The translations under genes were made by a program, and so were the position numbers. From NCBI GenBank assembly GCA_024509875.1, contig JAMPIV010021219.1, forward strand, positions 248,001-312,000: a stretch of 64,000 bases of DNA, read 5' to 3'. Below, in pieces: positions 36,501-49,199 of this stretch; the stretch's first letter is position 1; each line of letters starts with the position of its first letter. Source of the stretch: Oreohelix idahoensis (lineage: Eukaryota; Mollusca; Gastropoda; Stylommatophora; Oreohelicidae). Below the pieces are notes generated by a model. It saw only the letters and a list, made by a program, of their open reading frames with translations. It made no database searches and had not been told where the DNA came from.

Positions 36501-37655
36501 ATGGCTGAATTACGTCTACTAATGGCCAAGTGATTTGGGTGATTTATTCTTAAAAACGGCATTGGGAGGTAATAAGGGTACAGTACAGAACTGTAAATTC
36601 GATGTTATATAGTACGAGTGATGCTAATCCTAATAATAGAATTTAACTGTTACAGTGTGACAAACTAGGTATAATCACTTATGATGTTAAAACGAATTTA
36701 TAAAGAAATAAATAGGGGGTTTATGTTAGGATTTTAAAATAGCGATGATACTTTGTGCATTTCATCGGGTGGTGAATTTTTAATTTTGTGTTCCGTGACA
36801 TGAAACAAAAAATTTATGGAAAATGTTCTTTTTTTGTAGTTTCATCTACGGCCTTGTGTTGGCGTGTATGTTTACTGTAACTGCCGGATGTAGTGACGGG
36901 TTTGGCTGTTCTGCTTTTCAGAGTTTCCGTCAATCGTTAATTTTCTAAGTCCACAAAGGCATTTAGTGATTTTGGTTAAGTCACATTATGCTTTCGCGTA
37001 GGTTCCATAAGACATTGAATTCGAATTTGGCAACCCCAATTTACGTCATCTTGCATATTTCAAGGTATTTAATGAAACGGTGGAGCCATTACATTAACTT
37101 ACTGTGTGTTTGGCTAATGACGCCGTTCGTATGTTGCAGACGGGGGGTGAGGGGGGGGGGGGGACACGTCTGGGATTTAGATGTTTCTAGTGAGTTGATT
37201 CGTTAGATGGGTCGCCCGGCCATAAGCCCGTTGTGTGGCTTTTAAGGTTCCACTGGAACATTTTTTTTATTTATTTTGGTGGATTTGTATAGAAAAGTTT
37301 GTGTCTGTTAGTCGCGACTTGCTATGGCTATACTTGCTTTCTTGAGCTAGCTACCCCCTTCGTTTCTTTAGTTTCAATTTTTGTTTTATAATTAAAAAAA
37401 TTTCTTCGTTGATGTAGATTATTATTTTTTTAAGGGCAACCCTTTTAAATTTGAATGGAAAATTTGATTTTGTGGTTTCTATTTTAGGTTTCTAAACCAT
37501 GTATTTATTGATGGGTATGGCCGCCGTAGTTAATACTTCTTGGATTAACATATGGACCCGACGGTTCTTTTCATGGGGACTAATTTTGTCTGTCATGACA
37601 TGAGAGATTTAGATCAATTTTTTAGTTCTCAAGAAGCTAAATAAAATTAATTCCA
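36501..37655. other. Unannotated A/T-rich DNA
   Basis: No gene; a short G run is at 37150-37162. Confidence 0.4.
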
Positions 37656-37682
37656 CCCCCCCCCACCCCCCCCCCCCCCCCC

Positions 37683-37722
<40 letters not shown>
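37656..37722. repeat. Poly-C run
   Basis: About 67 bp of almost pure C broken by three A. Confidence 0.95.
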
Positions 37723-37744
37723 ACACTTCTAAGGACAATGACGA

Positions 37745-38640
37745 AGCTGTGAGGTCAAAGAAGCTAGGAAAGTAGTTAAGGAACATGAGATAAAGGTATC
37801 TGGGTAGCTGGACAAGAAAAGATGAACTTAAGACTGATATCTAGTAATGATCAAGAGCTAAGGAACATTAGACCAATGTGTAGTAGTGACAAGTGATGAG
37901 GAACATGTGACATATGTCCAGTAATGAAGAAGAGCTAAGAAATATGAAACAAATATCTAGTACTAGAGTAAGGAACATAAGAAAAATATATAGTAATGAA
38001 CTAGAGCTAAGGAGCATGTGAAAAATGTATAGTAATGAACAAGAGCTATGGAACATGATAAAAATGTCCAATAATGAACAAGAGCTAAGGAACATGACAA
38101 AAATGTCTAGTAATGAACAAGAGCTAGGGAACATGAGGAAAGTGTCTAGTAATGAAAAAGAGCATGACAGAAATATCTAGAACTAAAGAATAAGAAAGAA
38201 ATATCTATTAATGAACACGAGCTCATGAATATCAAAGAACTGTCTCTTAATGAACAAGAGATAACGAATATGAAAGAAATAAATAGTAATGAACGAGAGC
38301 TAAGGAGCATGAAAGAAATGTCCAGTAATGAACAAGAGAAAAGGAACATGAGAAAACTGCCTAGTTAAGGACAAGAGCGAAGGAACCTGAGACAAGTGTC
38401 TAGAAATGAACAAGAGCTAAGGAACATGATACAAGTGTGTAGTAATGAAGAAGCGCTAAGGAACATGATACAAGTGTGTAGTAATGAACAAGAGCTAAGG
38501 AACATGAAAGAAATGTCCAGTAATGAACAAGAGATAAGGAACATGAGAAAGCTGCCTAGTTAGGGACAAGAGCGAAGGAACCCGAGACAAGTGTCTAGTA
38601 ATGAACAAGAGCTAAGGAACACAAGAAAATGAAAAGAAAG
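37745..38640. repeat. 39-bp satellite, array 1
   Basis: About 20 units of a 39-bp motif: TAATGAACAAGAGCTAAGGA followed by ACATGAGACAAGTGTCTAG. Units are diverged, with some insertions. Because 39 is 13 codons, the minus strand keeps open frames with 13-residue repeats (Met-Phe-Leu-Ser-Ser-Cys-Ser-Leu-Leu-Asp-Ile type). The same satellite recurs at 45140-45430. It abuts the distal end of R copy 2. Confidence 0.92.
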
Positions 38641-38649
38641 AAAACAGAA

Positions 38650-38923
38650 GCGAAGTCCCCCAGGTTAAAGCAACTATATAGCGAACAGTACAGTCAGCTG
38701 GACAAGGAAGTTAAACGCCCTACTTCGTCTGCATAAGTGTAACGCTTTCACGTTTACTAGTAAAGCCTACAGCAGCATACACGCGTTTCAAAAAAACAAT
38801 ACAACGTGTACTGTATTTCTTAGAAAACCTTGAGATACGCAAGCTGCTTAATGACCTAGATACACAAATACTAGCATTAATGAATTATATACACTACGTT
38901 AACCTAAAAAGGACAGACGGACT

Positions 38924-38980
<57 letters not shown>

Positions 38981-41023
38981 CGGAGGAACGCATGCAATAC
39001 TACCACAGTCTCGCGATTAATATTAATGCCACCCCACGCGTAAGGCATGAAGCACTAACTTTTTTTCAAATAAACAGGGACAAAAAACACTACCAATACA
39101 CGGTTAGGTTTTAAAAAACATGGTTAATGCTTATTAGGAAACATGACATTATACTGTTTTACGTCTGAAATCCTGACAGTACAGATGACACCCCATCGTA
39201 TCGAAGTGAACAGGAGGTAGAAGAAAATACATATGTTGAACGCAGCCACTTAGCTCCATTAAATTTATATATTTGGGTTCCTTAGGACTTGCTGACAAAG
39301 AATATGTTAAGTGTTACGCAAATAGTCTAGGAATTAACAAATTATAGCCAAAATAAAATAGTGAGGTTGTCTGACAGCACCAAATCATAATTGCTCAGTG
39401 GCATGTTTTGAAACCACTATTTTACGGGAAATAGGCCAACAAGTTAAATCCGATTTCATTGGCTAGAAGAATATGTAAGCCTAAACATGATTAGTCGATT
39501 GCAGATACTATTTTTGGTTGTTACGGGAAACGGTAGGAAGGGTACTTTTTTCAAATACTTTTGTAAACATGGTCTTATTGGTTAGACCATTTGATATAGT
39601 CAATTAGGAGCGTCTGTTCAGTGCCACATTTTTAAAATAAACTTACTGAGAAACAAGTGCGTTGAGATCCAGCTCATATTTTTCTTATGAAAGCCTGGGA
39701 CAGAGGCAGATCGGAATTGTGCCATAACTCATTGCCAGTCAACGTATTTTGTGTATTATTTCCATGAATTGTGGTAAGCTAGAAATATTTGATATCTTTT
39801 AGATGAAAATTGAATGTGAATTGATAATTTATGTCTGTATATGTGTGTGGTTCAGTAGCAAACATGAGGCAAAGCCTAGATATTGCTCCAACCTGAACAA
39901 AACTTGTCGGAGAGTAGTATAACTGCATGGGATTGCCAATAGTACTATGACACCTATCTTATTGTATAGAAAGAATTACAGCTGAAATTGCAGAGGCGTT
40001 GTAATCATTAAGGAGAGGAATACTGGTGAATGTTATTACATGAGAAGCTAACAATTGGCCTACCGCGCTGAACTCGGTGTTTGTTATGTATTGTGTTCAG
40101 TGTGGAAATAGATTATAAATTAGTTGTGAAGTAGGAGGTACAACCTTCTTGTTTCAGGGACCGTGGTCCTAACGTATTGAAGCAGCACCTGGTCTGAGTT
40201 TTGCTGAATCCAGAGGCTGGCAGCATACTCCTTGGTCCAGATAGCGACCAGTATTGTTTCTCAAGGAAACGGTGAAGCAAGCGAGCAGTGGAGACTGTTT
40301 CCCGCCGCCCTCACAGAAGATAAGATTCGTTGGCCAGAGCAGCTCAATCTTGTGTATACCCCCTCTAACAGTGACTTTACCTTAAATCTAGAGAGGGGCA
40401 TTTATTAGTTTCAAATAAAAAGAAACTGTGAACTTTCCCAATATTATGTCCACGAGAAACAAACACTTGAAGTCATGATGACACACAACTACCTAGCTTG
40501 AAAAGCCAGTATTACCTCAGAGTACTACAGCATAACTTACACACATATTGCAATAATAATATATGTCAATACAAAGATTCTATCTATAAATTGTGTACAT
40601 ATAACTTGTGATTACATTTGATTGTGATTCCTGGTTCACTTTGTAGTTGAATCAGGATATCTAATATTTGAAGGAATTAATACATATATATTTTTAAACT
40701 TTAACACTTGACTCATTTAAGATAGTCTTATAGAGTGTTCTATGTTTGTGAGTGTCACAGTGTTGTAAAGTATTGTGGATTAAATTAAATTGTGTATCTG
40801 TCTGTTGGTTGTTGTGAACATACACTTCATCATTATCATAACCCTAGACATTCAACGAAGTCATCACAATATTCCAGAATAAGCCTGACTGAGGTATAAA
40901 TGTGGTAGCAAGTAAGGTTATCTGTAATACACCACCCTTATTAGATACAGATACCTTCACAGCTGATCTCAGTCAGTACACTAAGTCCCCTATAAATATT
41001 TATATCATCCCACTTTACCACAA
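38650..41023 (-). repeat. Unidentified repeat R, copy 2 (opposite orientation)
   Basis: Reverse complement of R copy 1 over its whole length, including CTAAGTCCCCTATAAATATT (40981-41000), CATACTCCTTGGTCCA (40223-40239), GCAGAGGCGTTG (39990-40001), TCCTTAGGACTTGC (39278-39291) and CTTATTAGGAAACATGAC (39130-39147). It is bounded by the 39-bp satellite on the left and the L-B LINE on the right. A (GA)n run at 38928-38974 corresponds to the CT-rich patch of copy 1 at 26124-26138, expanded here. Confidence 0.8.
38928..38974. repeat. (GA)n microsatellite within R copy 2
   Basis: About 46 bp of GA, an expansion of a short CT-rich patch present in R copy 1. Confidence 0.95.
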
Positions 41024-42731
41024 TTACATTAGTAAGAGATAAGCAAGGAAATCGCATCACGACAGCAGAGGGACAGGAAACAAGGTGGGCAGCGGATTTC
41101 AGAGAAACTCCGAACAAGGAACCACCAGAGACACAATTGAATGTTCCTGAGGCTAACAATGATCTAGATGTTAATACAGACATTCCACAAAAAGAAGAAA
41201 TCATCACAGCAATCAAAGGGTTCAAGAATGGAAAAGCTCCTGGCCATGATAACCTAACTGCAGAGCTATTTAAGACAGACCCTGAGCTAGCAGCAGAACT
41301 ATTAGAACCACTATTTGCACAAGTCTGGAAAACAGGGACAAAACCAACGGAGTGGAACAAAGGAATAATTGTCAAATTGCCCAAGAAGGGAGATCTTGCA
41401 GACTGCAATAATTGGAGAGGAATCACTCTTCTCTCAGTTCCCAGCAAAATACTAGGCAGGATAATTATACAGAGAATTTCAAAAGCAGTAGACCACAAAC
41501 TGAGGAAAGAACAAGCAGGATTTAGAAAGAACAGAAGATATGTAGACCATATATTTACCCTCAGGAACATTATAGAGCAGTGCTCAGAATGGCAAAGACA
41601 GCTGTACATTAATTTCATTGATTTTGAAAAGGCTTTTGACAGAATACATAGGGACAGTTTATGGAATATACTGAGGGCTTATGGAATTCCAAGCTGAATT
41701 GTGTCAATCATAACAAGCCTCTATGCCAACTTTACGTGTAGCGTTGGGCAGAGCAACCTAACCTTTGAGGTGAAGACAGGAGTACGACAGGGATGCCCTT
41801 TATCAACCACTCTATTTTTAACAGTCATAGACTGGGTGATGCGCCAGACAACAGAGGGCAGTCCAGGAGGAATAAGATGGACTACATTTTCTACATTGGA
41901 AGGTCTGGAATATGCAGATGACATTGCACTACTAGCACATTCACATAAACACACCCAGGAAAAAACGGACGGATAGACTTAATAAGTTTAGCCAGCAGGT
42001 GGGCTTGAACATCAATCTAAAGAAGTCAGAGGTCATGACGCTCAATGTGAGCAACCCTGAGCCCATATCAGTAAGGAATCAGCAACTGGAACAGACAGAC
42101 ACCTTCACATACCTAGGATGCATAGTAACACCAGACGGCGAAGCAAGCAAAGACATCAATAACAGAATGAACAAAGCAAGAACAGCATTTGTTAGTCTAA
42201 ACAACATCTGGAAGTCCTCTCAGTACAGCACAAGCACAAAATTAAAATTATATCAGAGCTGTGTGCTTTATGTGCTTCTCTATGGTGCGGAATGCTGGAG
42301 AGTAACAAAGAAGGAAATGTCGAAATTGTCCTCTTTTCACACATGCCTAAGAAAAATTCACCGAATCTTTTGGCCGAATACCATTACCAACCAAGATCTG
42401 CTTACTCGGAGCAAGCAAGAGGACATGCACATCATCATAGCTGGCAGACGCTGGAGTTAGGTTGGCCATGTCCTCAGAAGAGACCCCGATGCCATCACAA
42501 GAACAGCTATGCTATGGACCCCTGAAGGAAAACGAAAGAGAGGCCGACAAAAGGCAACTTGGCGGAGGACTGTGGAGGCTGAGATGCAAAGAGTTGGGGC
42601 ACTGTACGAAGGATGGCCACCGACCGAGCAAAGTAGAATCAATTTGTTGTTGCCCTACAAGACGCCACCAGGCGTAATGGCTACTGACTGCTTTGACGGT
42701 CGGTGGCTAAGGAACAAAGAAGAAGAAGAAG
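41024..42731 (+). pseudogene. LINE family L-B, best copy: reverse transcriptase and 3' end
   Basis: The RT is almost complete: NGKAPGHDNLTAELF (block 1, about 41230), IVKLPKKGDLADCNNWRG, ITLLSVPSKILGRI, EQAGFRKNRRY, FIDFEKAFDRI (first catalytic Asp, about 41617-41649), KTGVRQGCPLS and LEYADDIALL (YADD at 41911-41922). The thumb and tail (FTYLGCIV, YGAECWRV, a VGHV-like block, PEGKRKRGR) follow, ending in (AAG)n at 42718-42731. Lesions are TGA at 41695-41697, a shift near 41975 and one near 42455-42500. The endonuclease is missing: the copy begins where R copy 2 ends, so it is truncated or interrupted there. Confidence 0.93.
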
Positions 42732-45135
42732 TCGCTGTCTGTCTGACGCATATTTTGAAGCCACGCCAATTTTTCATGTTTACATGCGCTGACAAGTTGT
42801 TTACCTACAGTCGTACAGGCTAGATAACAGTCAGCGAGAGCATGATTCGCTTATCGGAATTATCATGCGAGCTGATTGCCAATCATCATTGGTTGACAGA
42901 ACAGGAGCGCGCGTGGAGATAATCGGGTTCTTTGAAGGGAGGCGACGGGCAGACATTTTGCCGCGTAACTGTTTGATGTTCAACGTTTCAGGGGACTTAA
43001 ACATATCAAGGGCAATAATATTTTTCCCGTACGAAATCTAAGAAAGCCCGTTCGCTCGGCCAATGTCTCTGTTGTTGGTCGGCATCGGTGAGCAGAAATC
43101 CTTTATCTTGGAAACGAAGTTCCCTGTTTCTTTCCCGACTAGGCCGAAGGTGTGAATTGTAACACCCTGGAGAGATATTGCACTAAATCTGTAGATATTC
43201 TGCCTTCACTCAGAGTCAGTTATCAGTCTCTCAGAAATTTCGGATAAATCTAAGCACGCCAGACTAGAAACCATTTTATTCGCTAAATGTGTTAAATTGT
43301 CCCGTGGGGATTTAAATTTCTGATTGTGGTTATAATTTAAGTTGTGCTTAAGTATTAAATGTGTGAAGATTGTTACCATTTTATTCACTGCTATTCCCTA
43401 GCGAAATAGAAAAACGCGTAGATATTTTCTTACCAGTGTTTCAGTAATGTAAAATCCATCAACCATTTTTTAGCTGACTTAAGTATAATGTTAAGAGTGA
43501 CGGATAAAGTGACAGAGTAGTATGCGCATTATATTTCTTTGTGTGTAAATTTTTTTAATGACTAGTGTTGTATCATGTTTTAAAAACCGATAGACGTCGA
43601 CAATCAACTAACTAGTAATGACAGGCGATATTTGTTAAGGGCATAGTCATAATTCAATTAAAACTGACATCGTGCGCTAAGTGTTTTACCGAGTCGGAAA
43701 GGGGGGGGGGGGGAAGGTGGCTGCATGCTTAAAGCCCAAATCCGTATTTGCTAAGCGAAGCGCGATAGTATAAGCTTAATATACCGTGTGCCTTTTAATT
43801 TAATTAGGAGAAAGAGAGGATAAGAAATCATTCTTTACGCGTGATAGCATGGATTTTCATTTTGGTTAAATGTTTGTTTTCTTCCCAATATACAAGGCTT
43901 GGTCAAAACCAGAGGCCAGCGTGTTTTCTCTAATTGTGGGCGTTTACTCGGTTACTGAAGGCATATAAACTGTAACTTGAACTAAACTAGACTTACAAAT
44001 ATCCAGATTTGTGTATTAAATTTATCAGCCCACTGCGGCAATAAACATAACATTTTTCCCCACTACCGACAGTCGTTTTTCCCAAGTGATTTTTGTATCC
44101 AAGAGAAAAGCTGTTTCATAATCGGCTCTCATCCCAGAGAAAGTCGAGAGGATTTATCATCATCATTGTTATAACGTAACAGTCGTAGCACCTAGAAGCT
44201 AAACAATACAGGAAATGTTTTTTCCTTTTTTTATAACTGTGAACGCCCGAGAAAGTCTTGCTTCAATAACTATACGCAGTGATACAGGACTCATCCAGGA
44301 AAAATAAAATCACCAACTTTGGCGACTACCTCGAACTTATTATTAACTACCAAGGCTAGTCTGGGGCCATATTTGGGCGACCCACCTGATACTATAGGTT
44401 CATACTATTATTATTGTTCTTTCCAAGGAATACCTACACCAAGTATTGGGTAAGCAAGTGTGTTTGTGGCCACAGAATGACTGAGTGAAAAAACGCGCGA
44501 GAGAGAGAGAGAAAAAAAATATTTCCTTTTGTTACAATCATTGTACTCACTTTTTTTTTGGTTCGCTAACTGATTATGTTACTGTATAGCTTAAGTAGAA
44601 ACTTTGTTCTTTACTATACTGTCTATTCTATACCCTAGTGTTAATCTTTGACCGTTTGGGTTATTAACTTCTTGCGGGATCTTTTCTCAACAGAGGGGAG
44701 GGCACTTATGGGGTTATTTTCATAATTCTGTAAACTTGATTTATTTATATTGATTTCTATATGTTTGATGTTGTAAGAAGTGTAAGTGATAATAAAATAA
44801 ACAAAACTTAATTTGTCGTGTCGGTCAGCCCCATACCCTATTATCCATAGTTTTCACGGTTGTGTGTCTTGTAGTTACATATTTGTGTGTGTGTGTGTGT
44901 GAGTGGTTAAACGTATATGTTACATGTATGGAGAGTAGGACTGTCTGATAATAAATTACAGTCGTAAAGATAGGCTGGACTAGAGTATTTTCTCAATTCA
45001 GAAACAGATTCTACCCTTAAACTATTCGGTCGTGAAATCTATTTCTTATACCTTATTTCTCCAATATTTACCACTATCACCTCTACTCAGACGGGACCAA
45101 ATAAATCTCTACACCTATCTTTTTAAAATCTACGA
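42732..45135. other. Unannotated DNA
   Basis: No gene or known repeat in 2.4 kb. A G run at 43701-43713, a (GA)n patch at 44499-44511 and (TG)n at 44885-44902 are present. Confidence 0.45.
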
Positions 45136-45139
45136 CACT

Positions 45140-45430
45140 GAGGAACATGAAAGAAATGTATAGTAATGAACAAGAGATAAAGAACATGAGCAAGGTGTCT
45201 AGTACTGAACAAGAGCTAAGGAACAAGAGACAAGTGTGTAGTAATGAATAAGAGCTAAGGAACATGAGACAAGTGTCTAGTAATGAACTGGAGCTAAGAA
45301 AGATGAGACAAGTGTCGAGTAACAAACATGAACTAAGGAACATGTGAGAAATGTATATTAACGAACAACAGCTTAGGAACATGTGAGAAATGTCTAGTAA
45401 TGAACAAGAGTAAAAGAACATAATCCAATA
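45140..45430. repeat. 39-bp satellite, array 2
   Basis: About seven units of the motif seen at 37745-38640 (AGTAATGAACAAGAGNTAAGG, ACATGAGACAAGTGTCTAG). The minus strand again stays open in 13-codon repeats. Confidence 0.9.
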
Positions 45431-45469
45431 ATGTGGATCCTCGGGCCGAAACAGAAGTAATGAATAGTA

Positions 45470-45785
45470 ACACTGCTACCTGGCAGACGATTTGTAAAAG
45501 GCGACGAAGGAGGGTTGGGTGTAGCCATTTACTCCATTCTGTAGAAATTTTAAAACACAAAAACATCTACGACAATACAGAAATGTCAACGCAGGACCAT
45601 GGTAATGACGCATATGACACACTTAGAGAAAACCGAAAGGAGTCAGTGTTGCTGTCTCAGCCCTGTGTCTACAAGGAATATCTCAAGATTTGGGACCTGG
45701 AGTAGAGAACAGAAGGCCAGTATGAAAGGGATAAGCAGACGTGGAAAGACCTAACATGGATGGCACAGGTCACCATGGCGTGGTG
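45470..45785 (+). pseudogene. LINE C-terminal remnant related to L-C
   Basis: TGTAAAAGGCGACGAAGGAG corresponds to the RRRWRWIGH region and AGACGTGGAAAGACCTAACATGGATGGCAC to the KRTWKELEMMAR region of L-C. The intervening part differs, and a recognisable antisense partner lies at 48780-49075. The reading frame is broken. Confidence 0.6.
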
Positions 45786-47620
45786 TGGTGGATTTGATGT
45801 TAAGAAATGTTGTTGTTATGTGCTCTTAGTGTACTGAATGAGGTCAGCTGTGAAGGTCCCTGAATATAACAAATTATTATGGTAAGTTTCCAGGGTACCT
45901 TTCTGCTACCACCTTTATGATCTCATTCAGACTTATTCTTGACTATAATGTATGATGACTACGTTTGGTGTCTAGGGTTATGAATATGTAGTGTAATGTT
46001 GCATTAACCAACTAAACATATAAACAATTATTTTATTATCCAACACAACACAACAGTACTACGACAATCACATACAAGCTACACTTTAAAAGACTATCTT
46101 TAGTAAGTCAGTGGTTGAATTTTGTGTAACGTTAATTTTTTTTTCAATTTATTTTGCCCTGACTCTTTTTGTTTGAATCAGGACTGACAATCAAAGTGAA
46201 ATCAAGTGAATTATTTACATTAATCAATTTACACAATGGATCTTCTGTCCATAATACAAATATTATTATACTAAAAGTGTGCAGGTGTAATTTTCTAAAT
46301 TAGGTTAATACTGGTATATATATAATGGTAGGTTGTTAGTAACATCCCTCCCTATAGTTCATTTGCTTTTCATCTGTCACAGGTGGAATTTTTTAATTAA
46401 TATTTTCAGTCTTTATTCTTAAAAAACTAGAGTTCATAGAGGTTGAGCTTCCTGGTGCCGAACAGGCACTTATCTTCGAAGGATAACACCGGTAGTTCTT
46501 TTCCTAGGCTCGCTAGACAATCTGTTCCACTTCGTGAAAGGCAATGGCATCCAGCACGTGCCCGAAATATGCAAACGGTGTCAGGAATCACTCAGTTCCC
46601 ACGAGCTTGTTATTACGTTAAATGACAGGGCCACAAAAAACCCTGAAATAAGAAGGTTATGCATCCTTCTTTATAACAAGTATACAATAATATTCCACAA
46701 TTTATTACAGGTACAGTACAAACAAACGAATAGGGTCAGCTCTTGATGACAACCTAATTTACCATTATATTTTGACGTGACAATGTATACCAGTATTCCT
46801 CTCCCCTAATGGTTACAACGCCTCTGCAATTCCAGCAGTAATCTTTTTCCAAACAATAGAATAGGTGTTATGCTCCTTGATGACAATCATATATAATTTT
46901 GTAGTTCTACACCTCTCTGATAGTCTATCATATGATAGATCAATCTCTAGGCTCTGCCTAAGTCTGCCATGGACCCACTTACTTACAGTCGTATTGCAGT
47001 ATCTCACATTCAAACTTTATTTTAAATAAAATGTTAATAAAATCAATCTTACCACAAATTTCAATGAAATATACACAGGCGAACGATGACTGGCAAACAA
47101 TCTATGGCACACTTTAGATCTGCCTTGTCCAGACTGCTTTCTATAGGTTTGAAAAGCACCAGCCTGCTCTCATCGCTCCTTGTTCATCAGAAAATTTTTT
47201 CAAAATGGCAACGAGCAGTCTACGTTTCCGATAATATATAATGTATGGGCCAATGGGACCATGAACTCATTTATTTTGAATCAAACTTTAAAAAAAAAAA
47301 AACTCTCAAACTACTATGTTTACTCCTGCAAATATATTTTTAGTTTTATGTCAACCAATCTTATCGCGCCTTCCTTTAAACTACCGCCAATCAAATTACA
47401 GCTACCTTTTAGTCCTTATTTCCCCAAAAGCTTTTTTCAAAACATGCTATGAAAAAAATAAGCAGGCATGATTTTTGTTTTCGTCAGTCCGTCTTACAAT
47501 ACATAGTATTTTTGCCAATATCTTGGTTATTTATTGTACTAGTGCGTAACTGACACCATATTATTGCTCAGGAAATCATAAGGCATCCGAATATATAATT
47601 TTCATGGCCCTATGTATTAT
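45786..47620 (+). repeat. Repeat R, copy 3
   Basis: Follows R copy 1: GTGTGGTGGATTTGATGTTA, GAGGTCAGCTGTGAAGGTCC, GCTACCACCTTTATGATCTC, GACTACGTTTGGTGTCTAGG, TTTGAATCAGGACTGAC, GTTGAGCTTCCTGGTGCC, ACGCCTCTGCAATTCCAGC, AAACATGCTATGAAAAAAAT and GTGCGTAAC near 47550. A 60-codon frame (46443-46625) overlaps the place of the 88-codon frame of copy 1, but the two proteins are not clearly alike, so neither is taken as a gene. Confidence 0.75.
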
Positions 47621-48480
47621 GGTTCATAATTCCATATTTTTTCCTATGTTAGTCGTTCAAATCTAGAAACTACCACCTGTTCACTTCTTTTTCTAACTAT
47701 TATCAAACTAAATCCGAGACTTGTCCGTAGTACGTTAGAATTACGTCATTTCATATAAGAGCTAAGGTTGTTTACATGACCAAATTGACGAACATTTTTT
47801 AGTTTTTGTATCGTAATTTGAAAATCGCCCAAGGCTATGTCACTCGAGTTGGCTTTTTTGAAATCAACGCGAGACGGCGTACCTAGGTTCTGTCTTTCCA
47901 TTCCCTCCCCTCCTTTTCTTTTATTCTTTCACTCTGTCGTCTTGAACTTGCCAAAGTGTTACATTTAATCTCAAGGACGAATTTGAAAAGACAGTACCCT
48001 TCATTCGGCTATTAGGCTTATCAAAATCCGCACACCGGCTGGCGGGGGGACGAAGAAGCTGGACTCAAATTTTATTTCCTATCTTATTTTTGACTTTATG
48101 CACTATAATATTACTTAATTTAGCTATTGCATTTAGAATATCGTCACACGTGGCATGTTTTTGAGGAGCAGAAAGGGAGTGATAGATGTTGATCTTTTTA
48201 TTTCCGTTTAGCTCACGTTTTTAAATGGGGTTATGGAGGGTGTGGTGGGGTGCTAACTGTTTCCCACATACAGGTCTATTTATTTCTACAATCACTTATG
48301 TAACTATCACATTCTGTATCTATCATAATTTTTAGATGTGTTTGTTCATATTGCAGGGTAGACGACCATCCTTTTCGTGGCATTGCACACACGCCAATTA
48401 GTGGGTCCTGTGTGACTTCCACCAGCTACGCCCGCTTAGTTGGGGAAGTTCTCAGGGGTTGCAAGAAAGCTCAAAAAGAC
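47621..48480. other. Unannotated DNA
   Basis: Nothing recognised; ends with a C run at 48480-48493. Confidence 0.4.
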
Positions 48481-48579
48481 CCCCCCCCCCCCCTTGTTTT
48501 TTTCTCCAAATTGCCGCAAGGGTGAAAGAGTGAATAACTCAAATCGCTGGGGATCGCAGCAACAACAACAGCAACGATC

Positions 48580-48705
48580 TCATCACCAGAAAGATACCGA
48601 CTTTCATAAATGGCTTTTTGGGCAGAACAGAAGGACTCAAAATAGATTACAAGATCATAAATATGAAACTAATGACAAGAACCTGACAAATAACGGCTAA
48701 ACAAG
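48580..48705 (+). pseudogene. LINE family L-C fragment
   Basis: CCGACTTTCATAAATGGC and AACTAATGACAAGAACCTGAC match L-C at 56168-56255 (CAGACTTTCATAAATGGGTG, GAACTGATGACAAGAACTAG). About 120 bp, frame lost. Confidence 0.7.
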
Positions 48706-48779
48706 GACGTTCTATAATACACATAAAGACAAAACCAGTTGATAGCGCATCTATCAGTCCCTTTCCGCTTCTTAACAAA

Positions 48780-49075
48780 AACATGCCAAGCAATACTGTC
48801 CTGGGCCATCCATGTTAAGTCTTTCCACGTCTTCTCCCAAACCTTGAGATATTCCTAGTAGAAACAGGACTGAGTCAGCAACACTGACTCCTCTCAGTTT
48901 TCTCTAAGTGCGTCATACGGATCATTATCAAGTGTCCTCCGTCTGCCTAGCATGGCTGCGTTGACTTGTCTGTATTGTTTTCAAGGTTTTTTTGGTTTAA
49001 ATTTTCGACAGAATGGGGTAACCGGCAATGCCCAACCTTCCTTAGTCGCCTTTTACAAAGAAGTCTTTGTTCTTG
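48780..49075 (-). pseudogene. LINE C-terminal remnant related to L-C, antisense
   Basis: Reverse complement of the remnant at 45470-45785: shared blocks include GGCCATCCATGTTAAGTCTT (about 48808-48828), CTTGAGATATTCCTAG, GTTTTCTCTAAGTG and CGCCTTTTACAAA. The minus-strand frame holds LLCKRRLRKVGHCRLPHSVE, the decayed counterpart of the WRWIGH region. Confidence 0.6.
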
Positions 49076-49199
49076 AATCCTCAGAATATAAGAAATAGAA
49101 GAATACCAAAAAGACATGTAGTTGGCCACGGACATGAGCGGATAAAGAAGTCATGGAGATATGGTGACCGGAGAGTAGAAGACACGAAAGGGATCCCCG

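Noticed and set aside
37868..38349. Secreted or membrane repeat protein on the minus strand
   Set aside because: A 39-bp satellite is open by arithmetic (13 codons); no start or conserved function.
46443..46625. Possible piggyBac-type cysteine-rich C-terminus in R copy 3
   Set aside because: Only a loose RH...P resemblance; cysteines are lacking in frame.
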